Part shown: positions 43,228-52,364 of the stretch, one piece after another
How positions within the stretch are numbered: the stretch's first letter is position 1
How the letters are laid out: each line of letters begins with the position of its first letter
NCBI RefSeq assembly: GCF_002091755.1
Contig: NZ_BDAI01000003.1
Span: 434,001 to 498,000, forward strand
Direction: 5' to 3'
DNA from: Pseudomonas nitroreducens NBRC 12694
Lineage (GTDB): Bacteria; Pseudomonadota; Gammaproteobacteria; Pseudomonadales; Pseudomonadaceae
Length of the DNA stretch: 64,000 nt
Notes under the pieces: generated by a model
What the model saw: the letters and a program-made list of their open reading frames with translations, nothing else
Databases searched by the model: none
What the model was told of the DNA's origin: nothing
Position numbers and translations under genes: made by a program

Positions 43228-43786
43228 GCTGACCTCTTACGTTGGACAGCAGGAGCATCCGGCTGTCTTTCAGATACGCTTTCATGCCAACTGCCGTGGT
43301 GACACCGTTGGGTTCAGTGATCTTCACGGGCTGGTCAGTCTGCGCATAGTCCTTGTCTGGGAACACCGTCATGCGCGAGGTGTTGAGCAGGAGCGTGCGT
43401 TGCTGTGCGTCGGTGCGCGCAACACGCACGTCGTCGATCAGCTCGACCTGCTTGCCTTCGGGGGCCACTTCGGCGTGAACGCTCTGGACATGCCACGGCT
43501 GAGACTCGTTCTCCCGGTGGAAGTAGAGGTCAGGCGTAGTGACCAGGGTCACGTCGGTTGCTTTCAGGTGTTCGAGTTTGTCGGCGGTCATCTCGTAGGC
43601 GAGGGAGCCGTCGATGCGGTACTGAACGCTCTTGGCGTTGACCACGTAGAAGTCGATGGCGTCGCTGGTCTGCGACTTGAGTTGCCGCTCGTTGAAATCC
43701 AGACGCACGTTCCAGTAATAGCCGAGGGCGATCAGCAGGATGGCGATCAGGGCGAGCAACAGCTTCTGTTGGAGTGTCTTGGGCAT
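43214..43786 (-). CDS. lptC: LPS export protein LptC
   Basis: 190-aa bitopic inner-membrane protein that receives LPS from LptBFG and hands it to LptA. One N-terminal membrane helix (about 8-23) is followed by a beta-jellyroll with LEHLKATDVTLVTTPDLYF and LNTSRMTVFPDKDYAQTD. It begins 8 bp after kdsC and ends inside lptA. Confidence 0.93.
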   Translation of the reverse strand: MPKTLQQKLLLALIAILLIALGYYWNVRLDFNERQLKSQTSDAIDFYVVNAKSVQYRIDGSLAYEMTADKLEHLKATDVTLVTTPDLYFHRENESQPWHVQSVHAEVAPEGKQVELIDDVRVARTDAQQRTLLLNTSRMTVFPDKDYAQTDQPVKITEPNGVTTAVGMKAYLKDSRMLLLSNVRGQHEAR

Positions 43787-43794
43787 GTTCGGCT

Positions 43795-44319
43795 CTAGAG
43801 GTACGCGTTCTGGGCGGCTTCGAGGTTGCCCTGAGCGCGCAGGATCAGTTCGCAGAACTCGCGGGCGGCGCCTTCGCCGCCACGGGCTTGGGTAACGCCG
43901 TCGGCATGCTGGCGCACGAAGGCGTCGCCGCTGGCGACCGCCATGCCCAGGCCGGCGCGGCGGATGGCCGGCAGGTCGGGCAGATCGTCGCCCAGGTACG
44001 CGACCTCTTCATAGCCTAGACCCAGTTCGGCGAGCAATTCGTCCAGGGCGACCAGCTTGTCCTCGCGGCCCTGGAACAGATGGTTGATGCCCAGGTTCTT
44101 CGCCCGCCGCTCGACCACCGGGCTCGAACGGCCGGTGATGATCGCGGTGCTTACGCCGGAGTTCATCAACATCTTGATGCCCTGGCCGTCCAGGGTGTTG
44201 AAGGTCTTGAACTCGCCGCCGTCGGGCAGGAAGTAGAGCTTGCCGTCGGTGAGCACGCCATCGACGTCGAATACCGCCAGGCGGACCGCTTTCGCGCGTT
44301 GCAGCAGGTCGGCGGTCAT
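43795..44319 (-). CDS. kdsC: 3-deoxy-manno-octulosonate-8-phosphatase KdsC
   Basis: 174-aa HAD-family phosphatase that makes free KDO for LPS core. The nucleophile motif is VFDVDGVLTDG, later AIITGRSS and YLGDDLPDLPAI supply the other HAD motifs. The compact single-domain size matches KdsC. It starts one base after the kdsD stop. Confidence 0.96.
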   Translation of the reverse strand: MTADLLQRAKAVRLAVFDVDGVLTDGKLYFLPDGGEFKTFNTLDGQGIKMLMNSGVSTAIITGRSSPVVERRAKNLGINHLFQGREDKLVALDELLAELGLGYEEVAYLGDDLPDLPAIRRAGLGMAVASGDAFVRQHADGVTQARGGEGAAREFCELILRAQGNLEAAQNAYL

Positions 44320-45294
44320 TCAGATGACTCCCGCGCGGGTCAGGTCGTGGACGTGCAGGACGCCGACCGGGTGGTCCTTGTCGTCGACAACCACGAGTAC
44401 GTTGATCTTGTGGTCGTCCATGATCTTCAGGGCTTCGGCAGCGAGCATATCCGGGCGGGCGGTCTTGCCGTGCACGGTCATCACCTGATCGATGGTGACC
44501 GTGCGCACGTCCAGTCCCTTGTCCAGGGTGCGGCGCAGGTCGCCATCGGTGAAGACCCCGGCGAGCTTGCCGTCTTCGCCGAGGATGACGGTCATGCCCA
44601 GGCCCTTGCGGGTCATTTCCAGCAATGCGCCACTGAGCGAAGTGCCGGGGGAAACCTGCGGCAATGCTTCACCCACGTGCATGATGTTTTCCACTTTCAG
44701 CAACAATCGACGGCCCAGCGCCCCGCCTGGATGCGAGAAGGCGAAGTCTTCGGCGGTGAAGCCGCGCGCTTCGAGCAGGGCGATGGCGAGCGCGTCGCCG
44801 ATCACCAGGGACACCGTGGTGGAGGAAGTCGGCGCCAGGTTCAGCGAGCAGGCTTCGTGCTCCACGCTGGCGTCGAGGTTCACCGCAGCAGCCTTGGCCA
44901 GCGGTGATTCGGCGTTGCCGGTCATGCTGATCAGGGTGATGCCCAGGCGCTTGATCAGCGGCAGCAGAGTGACGATTTCCGCGGTGGAGCCGGAGTTGGA
45001 GAGGGCCAGGACGACGTCGTCCTTGGTGATCATGCCCATGTCGCCATGGCTGGCCTCGGCCGGGTGCACGAAGAACGACGGTGTGCCGGTGCTGGCCAGG
45101 GTGGCGGCGATCTTGCGTGCGATATGGCCGGATTTGCCCATGCCGACCACGACGACGCGCCCCTTGCAGTTCAGCAACAGTTCGCAGGCCAGCGAAAAAT
45201 CGGTGCCGATGCGCGGCAGCAGGGCGTCCACCGAGTCACGCTCGAGGCGGATGGTGCGTTGTGCCGACTGGATGAAATCGTGTTTCTGGCTCAT
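44320..45294 (-). CDS. kdsD: Arabinose-5-phosphate isomerase KdsD
   Basis: 324-aa enzyme converting ribulose-5-phosphate to arabinose-5-phosphate, the first step to KDO. An N-terminal SIS domain (GMGKSGHIARKIAATLASTG, SNSGSTAEIV) is followed by paired CBS domains. ATG 45294 gives the usual N-terminus MSQKHDFIQSAQRTI; a longer open frame upstream has no family match. First gene of the kds-lpt operon, divergent from mlaF over 238 bp. Confidence 0.96.
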   Translation of the reverse strand: MSQKHDFIQSAQRTIRLERDSVDALLPRIGTDFSLACELLLNCKGRVVVVGMGKSGHIARKIAATLASTGTPSFFVHPAEASHGDMGMITKDDVVLALSNSGSTAEIVTLLPLIKRLGITLISMTGNAESPLAKAAAVNLDASVEHEACSLNLAPTSSTTVSLVIGDALAIALLEARGFTAEDFAFSHPGGALGRRLLLKVENIMHVGEALPQVSPGTSLSGALLEMTRKGLGMTVILGEDGKLAGVFTDGDLRRTLDKGLDVRTVTIDQVMTVHGKTARPDMLAAEALKIMDDHKINVLVVVDDKDHPVGVLHVHDLTRAGVI

Positions 45295-45532
45295 GTTCGA
45301 AAGGCGCGGGGCAAAATGAAGTGCGAGATTATAACGGGAAAGCGACAAAGGCTTCATCACTGGCAACTCAATGTTGAACGCATTTTGCTGAACTGGGCCT
45401 TAACAGCGGCTTAGCAGCCCTTGGGGCGCGGCTTCACGGGGTGTTATAGTTCGCGGCCGTTCGGCCTGCCGCGCCGTGTTTCTGCCGTATGACAGACGGG
45501 GCAACGGACAGCGCCGTGATGAAAGGAGTTCT
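45295..45532. promoter_or_regulatory. Divergent kdsD/mlaF promoter region
   Basis: 238-bp gap between two envelope operons reading away from each other. It includes AT-richer patches at 45320-45345 and 45370-45385, and an AAGGAG ribosome binding site for mlaF at its end. No clear -35/-10 pair or operator was found. Confidence 0.35.
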
Positions 45533-46342
45533 ATGAGCACCAATGACCAATACGCGGTCGAGCTGAAGGGCCTGAGCTTCAAGCGTGGCACGCGTAAGAT
45601 TTTCGATAACGTGGACATCCGCATTCCACGCGGCAAGGTCACCGGGATCATGGGGCCGTCGGGGTGTGGCAAGACCACCCTGTTGCGACTGATCGCCGCC
45701 CAACTGCGTCCGGCGAGCGGCGAAGTGTGGGTCAACGGCCAGAACCTCCCCACGCTGGGGCGCAGCGACCTGTTCGACATGCGCAAGCAGTTCGGCGTGT
45801 TGTTCCAGAGCGGTGCGCTGTTCACCGATCTCGATGTCTTCGAGAACGTTGCCTTCCCGCTGCGCGTGCACACCGAGCTGCCCGAGGACATGATTCGTGA
45901 CATTGTCCTGATGAAGCTCCAGGCCGTTGGCCTGCGCGGGGCGGTGGAACTGATGCCCGATGAGCTGTCCGGCGGTATGAAGCGCCGTGTGGCGCTGGCC
46001 CGCGCCATCGCGCTGGACCCGCAGATCCTCATGTACGACGAGCCCTTCGTGGGGCAGGACCCGATCGCCATGGGCGTGCTGGTGCGCCTGATCCGCCTGC
46101 TCAACGATGCCCTGGGCATCACCTCCATCGTTGTGTCCCACGATCTGGCGGAAACGGCGAGCATCGCCGACTACATCTATATCGTCGGTGACGGCCGTGT
46201 GCTCGGTCACGGAACGCCGGCCGACCTGCAGGGTCTCGATGATCCGCGAGTGCGCCAGTTCATGAAGGGCATCCCGGATGGGCCGGTGCCGTTCCACTAT
46301 CCTGCTCGCGATTACCGCGCCGACCTGCTGGGAGAACGTTGA
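45533..46342 (+). CDS. mlaF: Mla phospholipid transporter ATPase MlaF
   Basis: 269-aa ABC ATPase of the MlaFEDB complex, which moves phospholipids between inner membrane and MlaC to keep the outer membrane asymmetric. Walker A GPSGCGKTT, signature LSGGMKRRVALARAI and Walker B ILMYDEPFVGQDP are present. AAAGGAG precedes ATG 45533. First of mlaFEDCB. Confidence 0.96.
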   Translation: MSTNDQYAVELKGLSFKRGTRKIFDNVDIRIPRGKVTGIMGPSGCGKTTLLRLIAAQLRPASGEVWVNGQNLPTLGRSDLFDMRKQFGVLFQSGALFTDLDVFENVAFPLRVHTELPEDMIRDIVLMKLQAVGLRGAVELMPDELSGGMKRRVALARAIALDPQILMYDEPFVGQDPIAMGVLVRLIRLLNDALGITSIVVSHDLAETASIADYIYIVGDGRVLGHGTPADLQGLDDPRVRQFMKGIPDGPVPFHYPARDYRADLLGER

Positions 46343-47139
46343 TGCGCAAGACTTCATCGCTCGAGCGAGTTCGCCTGCTCGGGCGCGCGGGCCTCGATGT
46401 CCTCGAGTCGCTGGGCCGTTCGAGCCTGTTCCTGGTCCACGCCATTTTCGGCCGCCGGGTGCACAGCGGTGCCTTCCAGTTGCTGGTCAAACAGCTGTAT
46501 TCGGTGGGTGTGCTGTCCCTGGCAATCATCGTCGTTTCCGGCCTGTTCATCGGCATGGTGCTGGCGCTGCAGGGCTACAACATCCTGGCGAGCTACGGTT
46601 CGGAACAGGCGGTCGGCCAGATGGTTGCGCTGACGCTGCTGCGTGAACTGGGGCCGGTAGTCACCGGTCTGCTGTTCGCCGGGCGTGCAGGCTCCGCGCT
46701 GACGGCCGAGATCGGCAACATGAAATCCACCGAGCAGTTGTCCAGCCTGGAGATGATCGGCGTCGACCCGCTCAAGTACATCATCGCTCCGCGCCTTTGG
46801 GCCGGCTTCATCTCGATGCCGCTGCTGGCAGCTATCTTCAGTGTGGTCGGCATCTGGGGCGGCGCCCTGGTCGCCGTGGACTGGCTGGGTGTGTATGACG
46901 GTTCGTACTGGTCGAACATGCAGAACAGCGTGCAGTTCACCAAGGACATTCTCAATGGCGTGATCAAGAGCGTGGTGTTCGCTTTCGTCGTGACCTGGAT
47001 CGCCGTGTTCCAGGGTTATGACTGCGAACCCACCTCAGAGGGGATCAGCCGCGCCACCACCCGTACCGTTGTGTATGCCTCCCTGGCCGTGCTGGGGCTG
47101 GACTTCATCCTGACCGCCTTGATGTTTGGAGACTTCTGA
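46342..47139 (+). CDS. mlaE: Mla phospholipid transporter permease MlaE
   Basis: 265-aa permease with about five to six membrane segments; family segments are REFGPVVTGLLFAGR-like LGPVVTGLLFAGRAGSALTA, EIGNMKSTEQ and LEMIGVDPLKYII. ATG shares its A with the mlaF TGA. Confidence 0.96.
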   Translation: MRKTSSLERVRLLGRAGLDVLESLGRSSLFLVHAIFGRRVHSGAFQLLVKQLYSVGVLSLAIIVVSGLFIGMVLALQGYNILASYGSEQAVGQMVALTLLRELGPVVTGLLFAGRAGSALTAEIGNMKSTEQLSSLEMIGVDPLKYIIAPRLWAGFISMPLLAAIFSVVGIWGGALVAVDWLGVYDGSYWSNMQNSVQFTKDILNGVIKSVVFAFVVTWIAVFQGYDCEPTSEGISRATTRTVVYASLAVLGLDFILTALMFGDF

Positions 47140-47612
47140 TGCAAACCCGCACCCTGGAAATCGGTGTAGGCCTGTTCATTCTGGCCGGCCTGCTGGCCCT
47201 GCTGCTGCTGGCCCTGCGTGTCAGCGGACTGACCATCGGCAATTCCGGCGATACCTACAAGCTGTATGCCTATTTCGACAACATCGCCGGCGTTACCGTC
47301 CGCGGAAAGGTCACCATGGCGGGTGTCACCATCGGCAAGGTCACTGCGGTGGACCTGGACCATGACAGCTATCGTGGTCGTGTGACCATGGAGATCAATC
47401 GTCAGGTCAACAACCTGCCGGACGACTCTACCGCCTCCATCCTCACTGCTGGCCTGCTGGGCGAGAAGTACATCGGCATCAGTGTCGGTGGCGACGAAGA
47501 GCTGCTGAAGGATGGCGATACCATCAAGGACACCCAGTCGGCACTCGTGCTGGAAGACCTGATCGGCAAATTCCTGCTGAATTCGGTCAACAAAGACGAC
47601 TCGAAGAAATGA
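47139..47612 (+). CDS. mlaD: Mla MCE-domain protein MlaD
   Basis: 157-aa inner-membrane anchored MCE protein whose hexamer forms the lipid channel above MlaE. One N-terminal helix (about 7-28) precedes the MCE domain (YFDNIAGVTVRGKVTMAGV, SILTAGLLGEKYIGIS). ATG overlaps the mlaE stop by one base. Confidence 0.96.
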   Translation: MQTRTLEIGVGLFILAGLLALLLLALRVSGLTIGNSGDTYKLYAYFDNIAGVTVRGKVTMAGVTIGKVTAVDLDHDSYRGRVTMEINRQVNNLPDDSTASILTAGLLGEKYIGISVGGDEELLKDGDTIKDTQSALVLEDLIGKFLLNSVNKDDSKK

Positions 47613-47623
47613 GGGCTCACTCC

Positions 47624-48271
47624 ATGTTGAAAACCTTGCGCCGTGGCTTCCTGGTCCTGCTCGCGGTCCTGCCGCTGTTCGCCCAGGCCGAGCAGACTGC
47701 TCAGCAGGTCGTGCAGCAGACCGTCGACAGCCTGCTGTCGGACCTGAAGACCAACAAGGCCAGCTACAAGGCCAATCCCCAGGCGTTCTACGACACCCTG
47801 AACCGCATCCTCGGCCCGGTCGTGGATTCCGAGGGCATCGCCAAGGGCGTGATGACCGTCAAGTACTCCCGCCAGGCGACGCCGGAGCAGGTCAAGCGCT
47901 TCGAGGAAACCTTCAAGAACAGCCTGTTCCAGTTCTACGGCAACGCGCTGCTGGAGTACGACAACCAGGACATCCGCGTGCTGAACAGCGGCAAGCAGGA
48001 GCAGGATCGCGCTTCGGTGAACATGGAAGTGGTCGGCAGCAATGGCGCCGTCTATCCGGTGCAATACACCATGGTCAACCAGGGTGGCGATTGGCGCCTG
48101 CGTAACGTGATCATCAACGGCATCAACATCGGCAAGCTGTTCCGTGACCAGTTCGCCGACTCCATGCAGAAGAACCGCAACGACCTGGAGAAGACCATCG
48201 CCGGTTGGGGCCAGGTCGTCGCCAAGGCCAAGGATGCGGCCAAGGGCCAGCCGGAAGGCAGCGCAGAATGA
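47624..48271 (+). CDS. mlaC: Mla periplasmic lipid carrier MlaC
   Basis: 215-aa periplasmic phospholipid carrier between MlaA and MlaFEDB. Signal peptide MLKTLRRGFLVLLAVLPLFA ends at AQA; the mature domain shows QVVQQTVDSLLSDL, TPEQVKRFEETFKN and WRLRNVIINGINIGKLFRDQ. ATG 47624 has GAGG nine bases upstream; the in-frame ATG 47609 overlaps the mlaD stop and is the alternative. Confidence 0.94.
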   Translation: MLKTLRRGFLVLLAVLPLFAQAEQTAQQVVQQTVDSLLSDLKTNKASYKANPQAFYDTLNRILGPVVDSEGIAKGVMTVKYSRQATPEQVKRFEETFKNSLFQFYGNALLEYDNQDIRVLNSGKQEQDRASVNMEVVGSNGAVYPVQYTMVNQGGDWRLRNVIINGINIGKLFRDQFADSMQKNRNDLEKTIAGWGQVVAKAKDAAKGQPEGSAE

Positions 48272-48576
48272 GTCAGGGCAGTATCACGGAGCGCAGTGAG
48301 GGCGACCTGGCCCTCGCCGGCGTGCTGGACTACAGGACCGGCCCGGCGCTGCGCGAGCAGGGCAGAAGCCTGATCGCCGCCAGCAAGGCCGCGTCGCTGC
48401 GCCTGGACTGCTCGGCGGTGGAACACTCCAGTAGCGTCGGATTGTCGCTGCTGCTGTCCTACACCCGTGATGCGCGCAAGGCTGGCAAGACGCTGCAGAT
48501 CTCTGGGATGCCCAAGGACATGCAGGAAATCGCCAAGGTTGGCGAGCTTCTCGAGATTCTGCCGTTACAGCATTGA
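48268..48576 (+). CDS. mlaB: Mla STAS-domain protein MlaB
   Basis: 102-aa cytoplasmic STAS protein that binds and stabilises MlaF. The core reads LRLDCSAVEHSSSVGLSLLL, with Ser residues at the conserved loop. ATG overlaps the mlaC stop (ATGA). Last of the operon, followed by a terminator. Confidence 0.93.
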   Translation: MSQGSITERSEGDLALAGVLDYRTGPALREQGRSLIAASKAASLRLDCSAVEHSSSVGLSLLLSYTRDARKAGKTLQISGMPKDMQEIAKVGELLEILPLQH

Positions 48577-48586
48577 AACAGTGAGA

Positions 48587-48640
48587 AAGCCCTCCGTCCG
48601 CGACTTCCCCTGCCGGGGTTCGCAGGCGGGGGGCTTTTTT
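48587..48640 (+). terminator. Terminator of mlaFEDCB
   Basis: Outer arms AAGCCCTCCG and CGGGGGGCTT (one U-G pair) enclose an inner CCCCTGCCGGGG hairpin, then six T. It lies 10 bp after mlaB and before ibaG. Confidence 0.85.
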
Positions 48641-48686
48641 GTATCATGGCCGACCCGCGCGCGTAGGGCGCCGAACGAGGTTGAGC

Positions 48687-48926
48687 ATGCAGGCCGTAGA
48701 AGTCAAAAACTTCCTGGAATCGAAACTGCCAGGTACCCAGATCGAAGTGGAAGGCGAAGGCTGCAATTTCCAGCTGAACCTGATCAGCGACGAGCTCGCC
48801 GGCCTGAGCCCGGTCAAGCGCCAGCAACAGATCTATGCCCACCTGAACGAGTGGATCGCCTCCGGCGCCATCCATGCCGTCACCATGAAATTCTTCAGCC
48901 GCGCCGCCTGGGCCGAGCGTTCCTGA
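48687..48926 (+). CDS. ibaG: BolA-family protein IbaG (YrbA)
   Basis: 79-aa BolA-like protein, thought to partner monothiol glutaredoxin in Fe-S handling and to affect acid and envelope stress. It has the BolA core ending in IHAVTMKFFSRAAW. GAGG precedes ATG 48687. It sits 19 bp before murA. Confidence 0.92.
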   Translation: MQAVEVKNFLESKLPGTQIEVEGEGCNFQLNLISDELAGLSPVKRQQQIYAHLNEWIASGAIHAVTMKFFSRAAWAERS

Positions 48927-48945
48927 GCCCACGGGGAAATTAGCA

Positions 48946-50214
48946 ATGGATAAACTGATCATTACCGGCGGTACTCGTCTCGATGGCGAGATTCGCATCT
49001 CCGGCGCGAAGAACTCTGCGCTGCCGATCCTCGCCGCAACCCTGCTGGCGGACACCCCGGTGACCGTCTGCAACCTGCCGCACCTGCACGACATCACCAC
49101 CATGATCGAGCTGTTCGGCCGCATGGGCGTGCAGCCGATCATCGACGAGAAGCTCAACGTCGAAGTCGACGCCAGCACCATCAAGACCCTGGTGGCACCG
49201 TACGAGCTGGTGAAAACCATGCGTGCGTCGATCCTCGTGCTCGGCCCGATGGTCGCCCGGTTCGGCGAAGCCGAAGTCGCCCTGCCCGGCGGCTGCGCCA
49301 TCGGTTCGCGTCCGGTTGACCTGCACATCCGCGGCCTGGAAGCCATGGGCGCAGAAATCGCCGTCGAAGGCGGCTACATCAAGGCCAAGGCCCCGGCCGG
49401 CGGCCTGCGCGGCGCGCACTTCTTCTTCGATACCGTCAGCGTGACCGGTACCGAGAACATCATGATGGCCGCTGCACTGGCCAATGGCCGCTCCGTGCTG
49501 GAAAACGCCGCGCGCGAGCCTGAGGTCGTCGACCTGGCTAACTTCATCAACGCCATGGGCGGTGATGTGCAGGGTGCCGGTACCGATACCATCGTGATCA
49601 ACGGTGTAAAAAGCCTGGGTGGCGGTGCCAAGTACAACGTCATGCCCGACCGCATTGAAACCGGCACCTACCTGGCGGCGGCGGCTGCCACCGGCGGCCG
49701 CGTCAAGCTCAAGGATACCGATCCGACCATCCTCGAAGCGGTGCTGGCCAAGCTGGTCGAAGCCGGCGCGCACATCACCACCGGCAGCAACTGGATCGAG
49801 CTGGACATGAAGGGCAACCGGCCGAAGGCGGTGAACATCCGCACTGCGCCGTACCCGGCATTCCCGACCGACATGCAGGCCCAGTTCATCTCCATGAACG
49901 CCATCGCCGAAGGCACCGGCGCGGTCATCGAGACCGTGTTCGAGAACCGCTTCATGCACGTCTATGAAATGAACCGCATGGGCGCGCAGATCCTGGTCGA
50001 AGGCAACACTGCCATCGTCACCGGCGTTCCGCAGCTCAAGGGCGCACCGGTCATGGCGACCGACCTGCGCGCATCCGCCAGCCTGGTGATCGCTGCCCTG
50101 GTGGCCGAAGGCGACACCATGATCGACCGCATCTACCACATCGACCGTGGCTACGAGTGCATCGAAGAGAAACTGCAACTGCTCGGGGCGAAGATTCGCC
50201 GCGTGCCGGGCTAG
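48946..50214 (+). CDS. murA: UDP-N-acetylglucosamine 1-carboxyvinyltransferase MurA
   Basis: 422-aa cytoplasmic enzyme that starts peptidoglycan precursor synthesis. Catalytic, fosfomycin-reactive Cys117 is in LPGGCAIGSRPVDLH; GGTRLDGEIRISGAKNSALP is the intact N-terminus and RASASLVIAALVAEG lies near the end. GGGGAA precedes the ATG. It is followed by hisG after 14 bp. Confidence 0.98.
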   Translation: MDKLIITGGTRLDGEIRISGAKNSALPILAATLLADTPVTVCNLPHLHDITTMIELFGRMGVQPIIDEKLNVEVDASTIKTLVAPYELVKTMRASILVLGPMVARFGEAEVALPGGCAIGSRPVDLHIRGLEAMGAEIAVEGGYIKAKAPAGGLRGAHFFFDTVSVTGTENIMMAAALANGRSVLENAAREPEVVDLANFINAMGGDVQGAGTDTIVINGVKSLGGGAKYNVMPDRIETGTYLAAAAATGGRVKLKDTDPTILEAVLAKLVEAGAHITTGSNWIELDMKGNRPKAVNIRTAPYPAFPTDMQAQFISMNAIAEGTGAVIETVFENRFMHVYEMNRMGAQILVEGNTAIVTGVPQLKGAPVMATDLRASASLVIAALVAEGDTMIDRIYHIDRGYECIEEKLQLLGAKIRRVPG

Positions 50215-50228
50215 GGCAGAATCAGACG

Positions 50229-50864
50229 ATGCTGACGATTGCCCTGTCCAAGGGCCGTATCCTCGACGACACCCTGCCGCTGCTTGCAGCGGCAGGCATC
50301 GTGCCGACCGAGAATCCGGACAAGAGCCGCAAGCTGATCATCCCCACCACCCTCGATGACGTGCGCCTGCTGATCGTGCGCGCCACCGACGTGCCGACCT
50401 ACGTCGAGCATGGCGCCGCCGACCTCGGCGTGGCGGGCAAGGACGTGCTCATGGAGTACGGTGGCCAGGGCCTGTACGAGCCGCTGGACCTGAAGATCGC
50501 CAACTGCAAGCTGATGACCGCCGGTGCGGTCGGTGCGCCGGAGCCCAAGGGGCGTCTGCGCGTGGCCACCAAGTTCGTCAATGTCGCCAAGCGCTACTAC
50601 GCCGAGCAGGGTCGCCAGGTCGACGTGATCAAGCTGTACGGCTCCATGGAGCTGGCACCGCTGATCGGCCTCGCCGACAAGATCATCGACGTGGTCGACA
50701 CCGGTAACACCCTGCGTGCGAACGGCCTGGAGCCCCAGGAACTGATCGCGCACATCAGCTCGCGCCTGGTGGTGAACAAGGCCTCGATGAAGATGCAGCA
50801 TGCTCGCATCCAGGCGCTGATCGACACCCTGCGCGAAGCCGTCGAAGCTCGACACCGTCACTGA
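50229..50864 (+). CDS. hisG: ATP phosphoribosyltransferase, short form HisG(S)
   Basis: 211-aa catalytic subunit of the first histidine-biosynthesis enzyme. The length shows the short form, which needs the regulatory subunit HisZ (not in this window). Motifs include LTIALSKGRILDDTLPLL, GAADLGVAGKDVL and the phosphoribosyl-binding VVDTGNTLRANGLE. The gene order murA-hisG-hisD-hisC is typical for Pseudomonas. Confidence 0.97.
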   Translation: MLTIALSKGRILDDTLPLLAAAGIVPTENPDKSRKLIIPTTLDDVRLLIVRATDVPTYVEHGAADLGVAGKDVLMEYGGQGLYEPLDLKIANCKLMTAGAVGAPEPKGRLRVATKFVNVAKRYYAEQGRQVDVIKLYGSMELAPLIGLADKIIDVVDTGNTLRANGLEPQELIAHISSRLVVNKASMKMQHARIQALIDTLREAVEARHRH

Positions 50865-51038
50865 TACCCACCGCGACCCCGGTCGCGGCAGAGCCCGCCA
50901 AGGATGGCGGGAATGCCGAAAACGCAGGGAGCAGCTTTTCGGCCCTATCCGTGTCATAGCCAAATTTTCTCGGGTGCCCGCACGGAAGGCTTGATAGTCT
51001 TGCGGCGCCCGAGATCATGCCAATTAAAGAGGCCAGCT
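50865..51038 (+). promoter_or_regulatory. hisG-hisD intergenic region with tandem GC hairpins
   Basis: Two stems lie in series: CCGCGACC (50871-50878) / GGTCGCGG (50881-50888), then CCCGCC (50894-50899) / GGCGGG (about 50906-50911). Neither has a T run. They may stabilise the upstream transcript; the AT-richer part at 50955-50970 could hold a hisD promoter. Confidence 0.4.
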
Positions 51039-52361
51039 ATGACCGCACCCTTCGCTATCCGTCGACTCAACGCCGCCGATCCGGACTTCGCGCGTCATCT
51101 GGACCATCTGCTCTCCTGGGAAAGCGTGTCCGACGATGCGGTGAACCAGCGCGTGCTGGACATCATCGCCGACGTGCGCAAGCGCGGTGACGCTGCCGTA
51201 GTGGAATTCACCCAACGCTTCGACGGTGTCGACGTCAAGACCATGGCCGACCTGATCCTGCCGCGCGAGCGCCTGGAGCTGGCCCTGACCCGCATCACCC
51301 CGGCTCAGCGCGAAGCTCTGGAAGTCGCCGCCGAGCGCGTACGCAGCTACCACGAGAAGCAGAAGCAGGACTCCTGGCGCTACACCGAAGCCGATGGCAC
51401 CGTGCTCGGCCAGCAGGTCACCCCGCTGGATCGCGCCGGCCTGTACGTGCCGGGCGGCAAGGCGTCCTACCCGTCTTCCGTGCTGATGAACGCCATTCCG
51501 GCCAAGGTCGCCGGCGTCGCCGAAGTGGTGATGGTGGTACCGACCCCGCGCGGCGAAATCAACGAAATCGTCCTGGCTGCCGCCTGCATCGCCGGCGTCG
51601 ACCGCGTCTTCACCATCGGCGGCGCCCAGGCCGTGGCCGCGCTGGCCTACGGCACGGAGAGCGTGCCGCAGGTGGACAAGATCGTCGGCCCGGGCAACAT
51701 CTACGTCGCCACCGCCAAGCGCCACGTGTTCGGCCAGGTCGGCATCGACATGATCGCCGGCCCGTCGGAAATCCTCGTGGTCTGCGACGGCGGCACCGAT
51801 CCGGACTGGATCGCCATGGACCTGTTCTCCCAGGCCGAGCACGACGAGGACGCCCAGTCGATCCTGGTCAGCCCGGACGCCGCCTTCCTCGACAAGGTCG
51901 CCGCCAGCATCGAGAAGTTGCTGCCGACCATGGAACGCGCCGAGATCATCCGTACCTCGCTGACCAACCGTGGCGCGCTGATCCTCGTTGCCGACCAGGA
52001 GCAGGCCTGCCAGGTTGCCAACCGCATCGCCCCGGAACACCTGGAGCTGTCGGTGGCCGACCCGGAAAGCTGGCTGCCGAAGATTCGCCATGCCGGCGCC
52101 ATCTTCATGGGCCGCTACACCGCCGAGGCGCTGGGCGACTACTGCGCCGGCCCGAACCACGTGCTGCCGACCTCCGGCACCGCGCGTTTCTCTTCGCCGC
52201 TGGGCGTGTACGACTTCCAGAAGCGCTCCTCGATCATCTTCTGCTCCGCGCCGGGCGCTTCCGAGCTGGGCAAGACCGCGTCGATCCTGGCCCGTGGCGA
52301 GTCGCTGACCGCCCACGCGCGCAGCGCCGAATTCCGCATCCTTGACGGCAAGAGTGAGTAA
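51039..52361 (+). CDS. hisD: Histidinol dehydrogenase
   Basis: 440-aa zinc enzyme for the last two histidine steps. Family landmarks are GLYVPGGKASYPSSVLMNA, the NAD region with IGGAQAVAALAYGTE, VGPGNIYVATAKR, and the catalytic RIAPEHLELSV. ATG 51039 has AAAGAGG upstream. hisC begins 3 bp after the stop. Confidence 0.97.
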   Translation: MTAPFAIRRLNAADPDFARHLDHLLSWESVSDDAVNQRVLDIIADVRKRGDAAVVEFTQRFDGVDVKTMADLILPRERLELALTRITPAQREALEVAAERVRSYHEKQKQDSWRYTEADGTVLGQQVTPLDRAGLYVPGGKASYPSSVLMNAIPAKVAGVAEVVMVVPTPRGEINEIVLAAACIAGVDRVFTIGGAQAVAALAYGTESVPQVDKIVGPGNIYVATAKRHVFGQVGIDMIAGPSEILVVCDGGTDPDWIAMDLFSQAEHDEDAQSILVSPDAAFLDKVAASIEKLLPTMERAEIIRTSLTNRGALILVADQEQACQVANRIAPEHLELSVADPESWLPKIRHAGAIFMGRYTAEALGDYCAGPNHVLPTSGTARFSSPLGVYDFQKRSSIIFCSAPGASELGKTASILARGESLTAHARSAEFRILDGKSE

Positions 52362-52364
52362 CCC

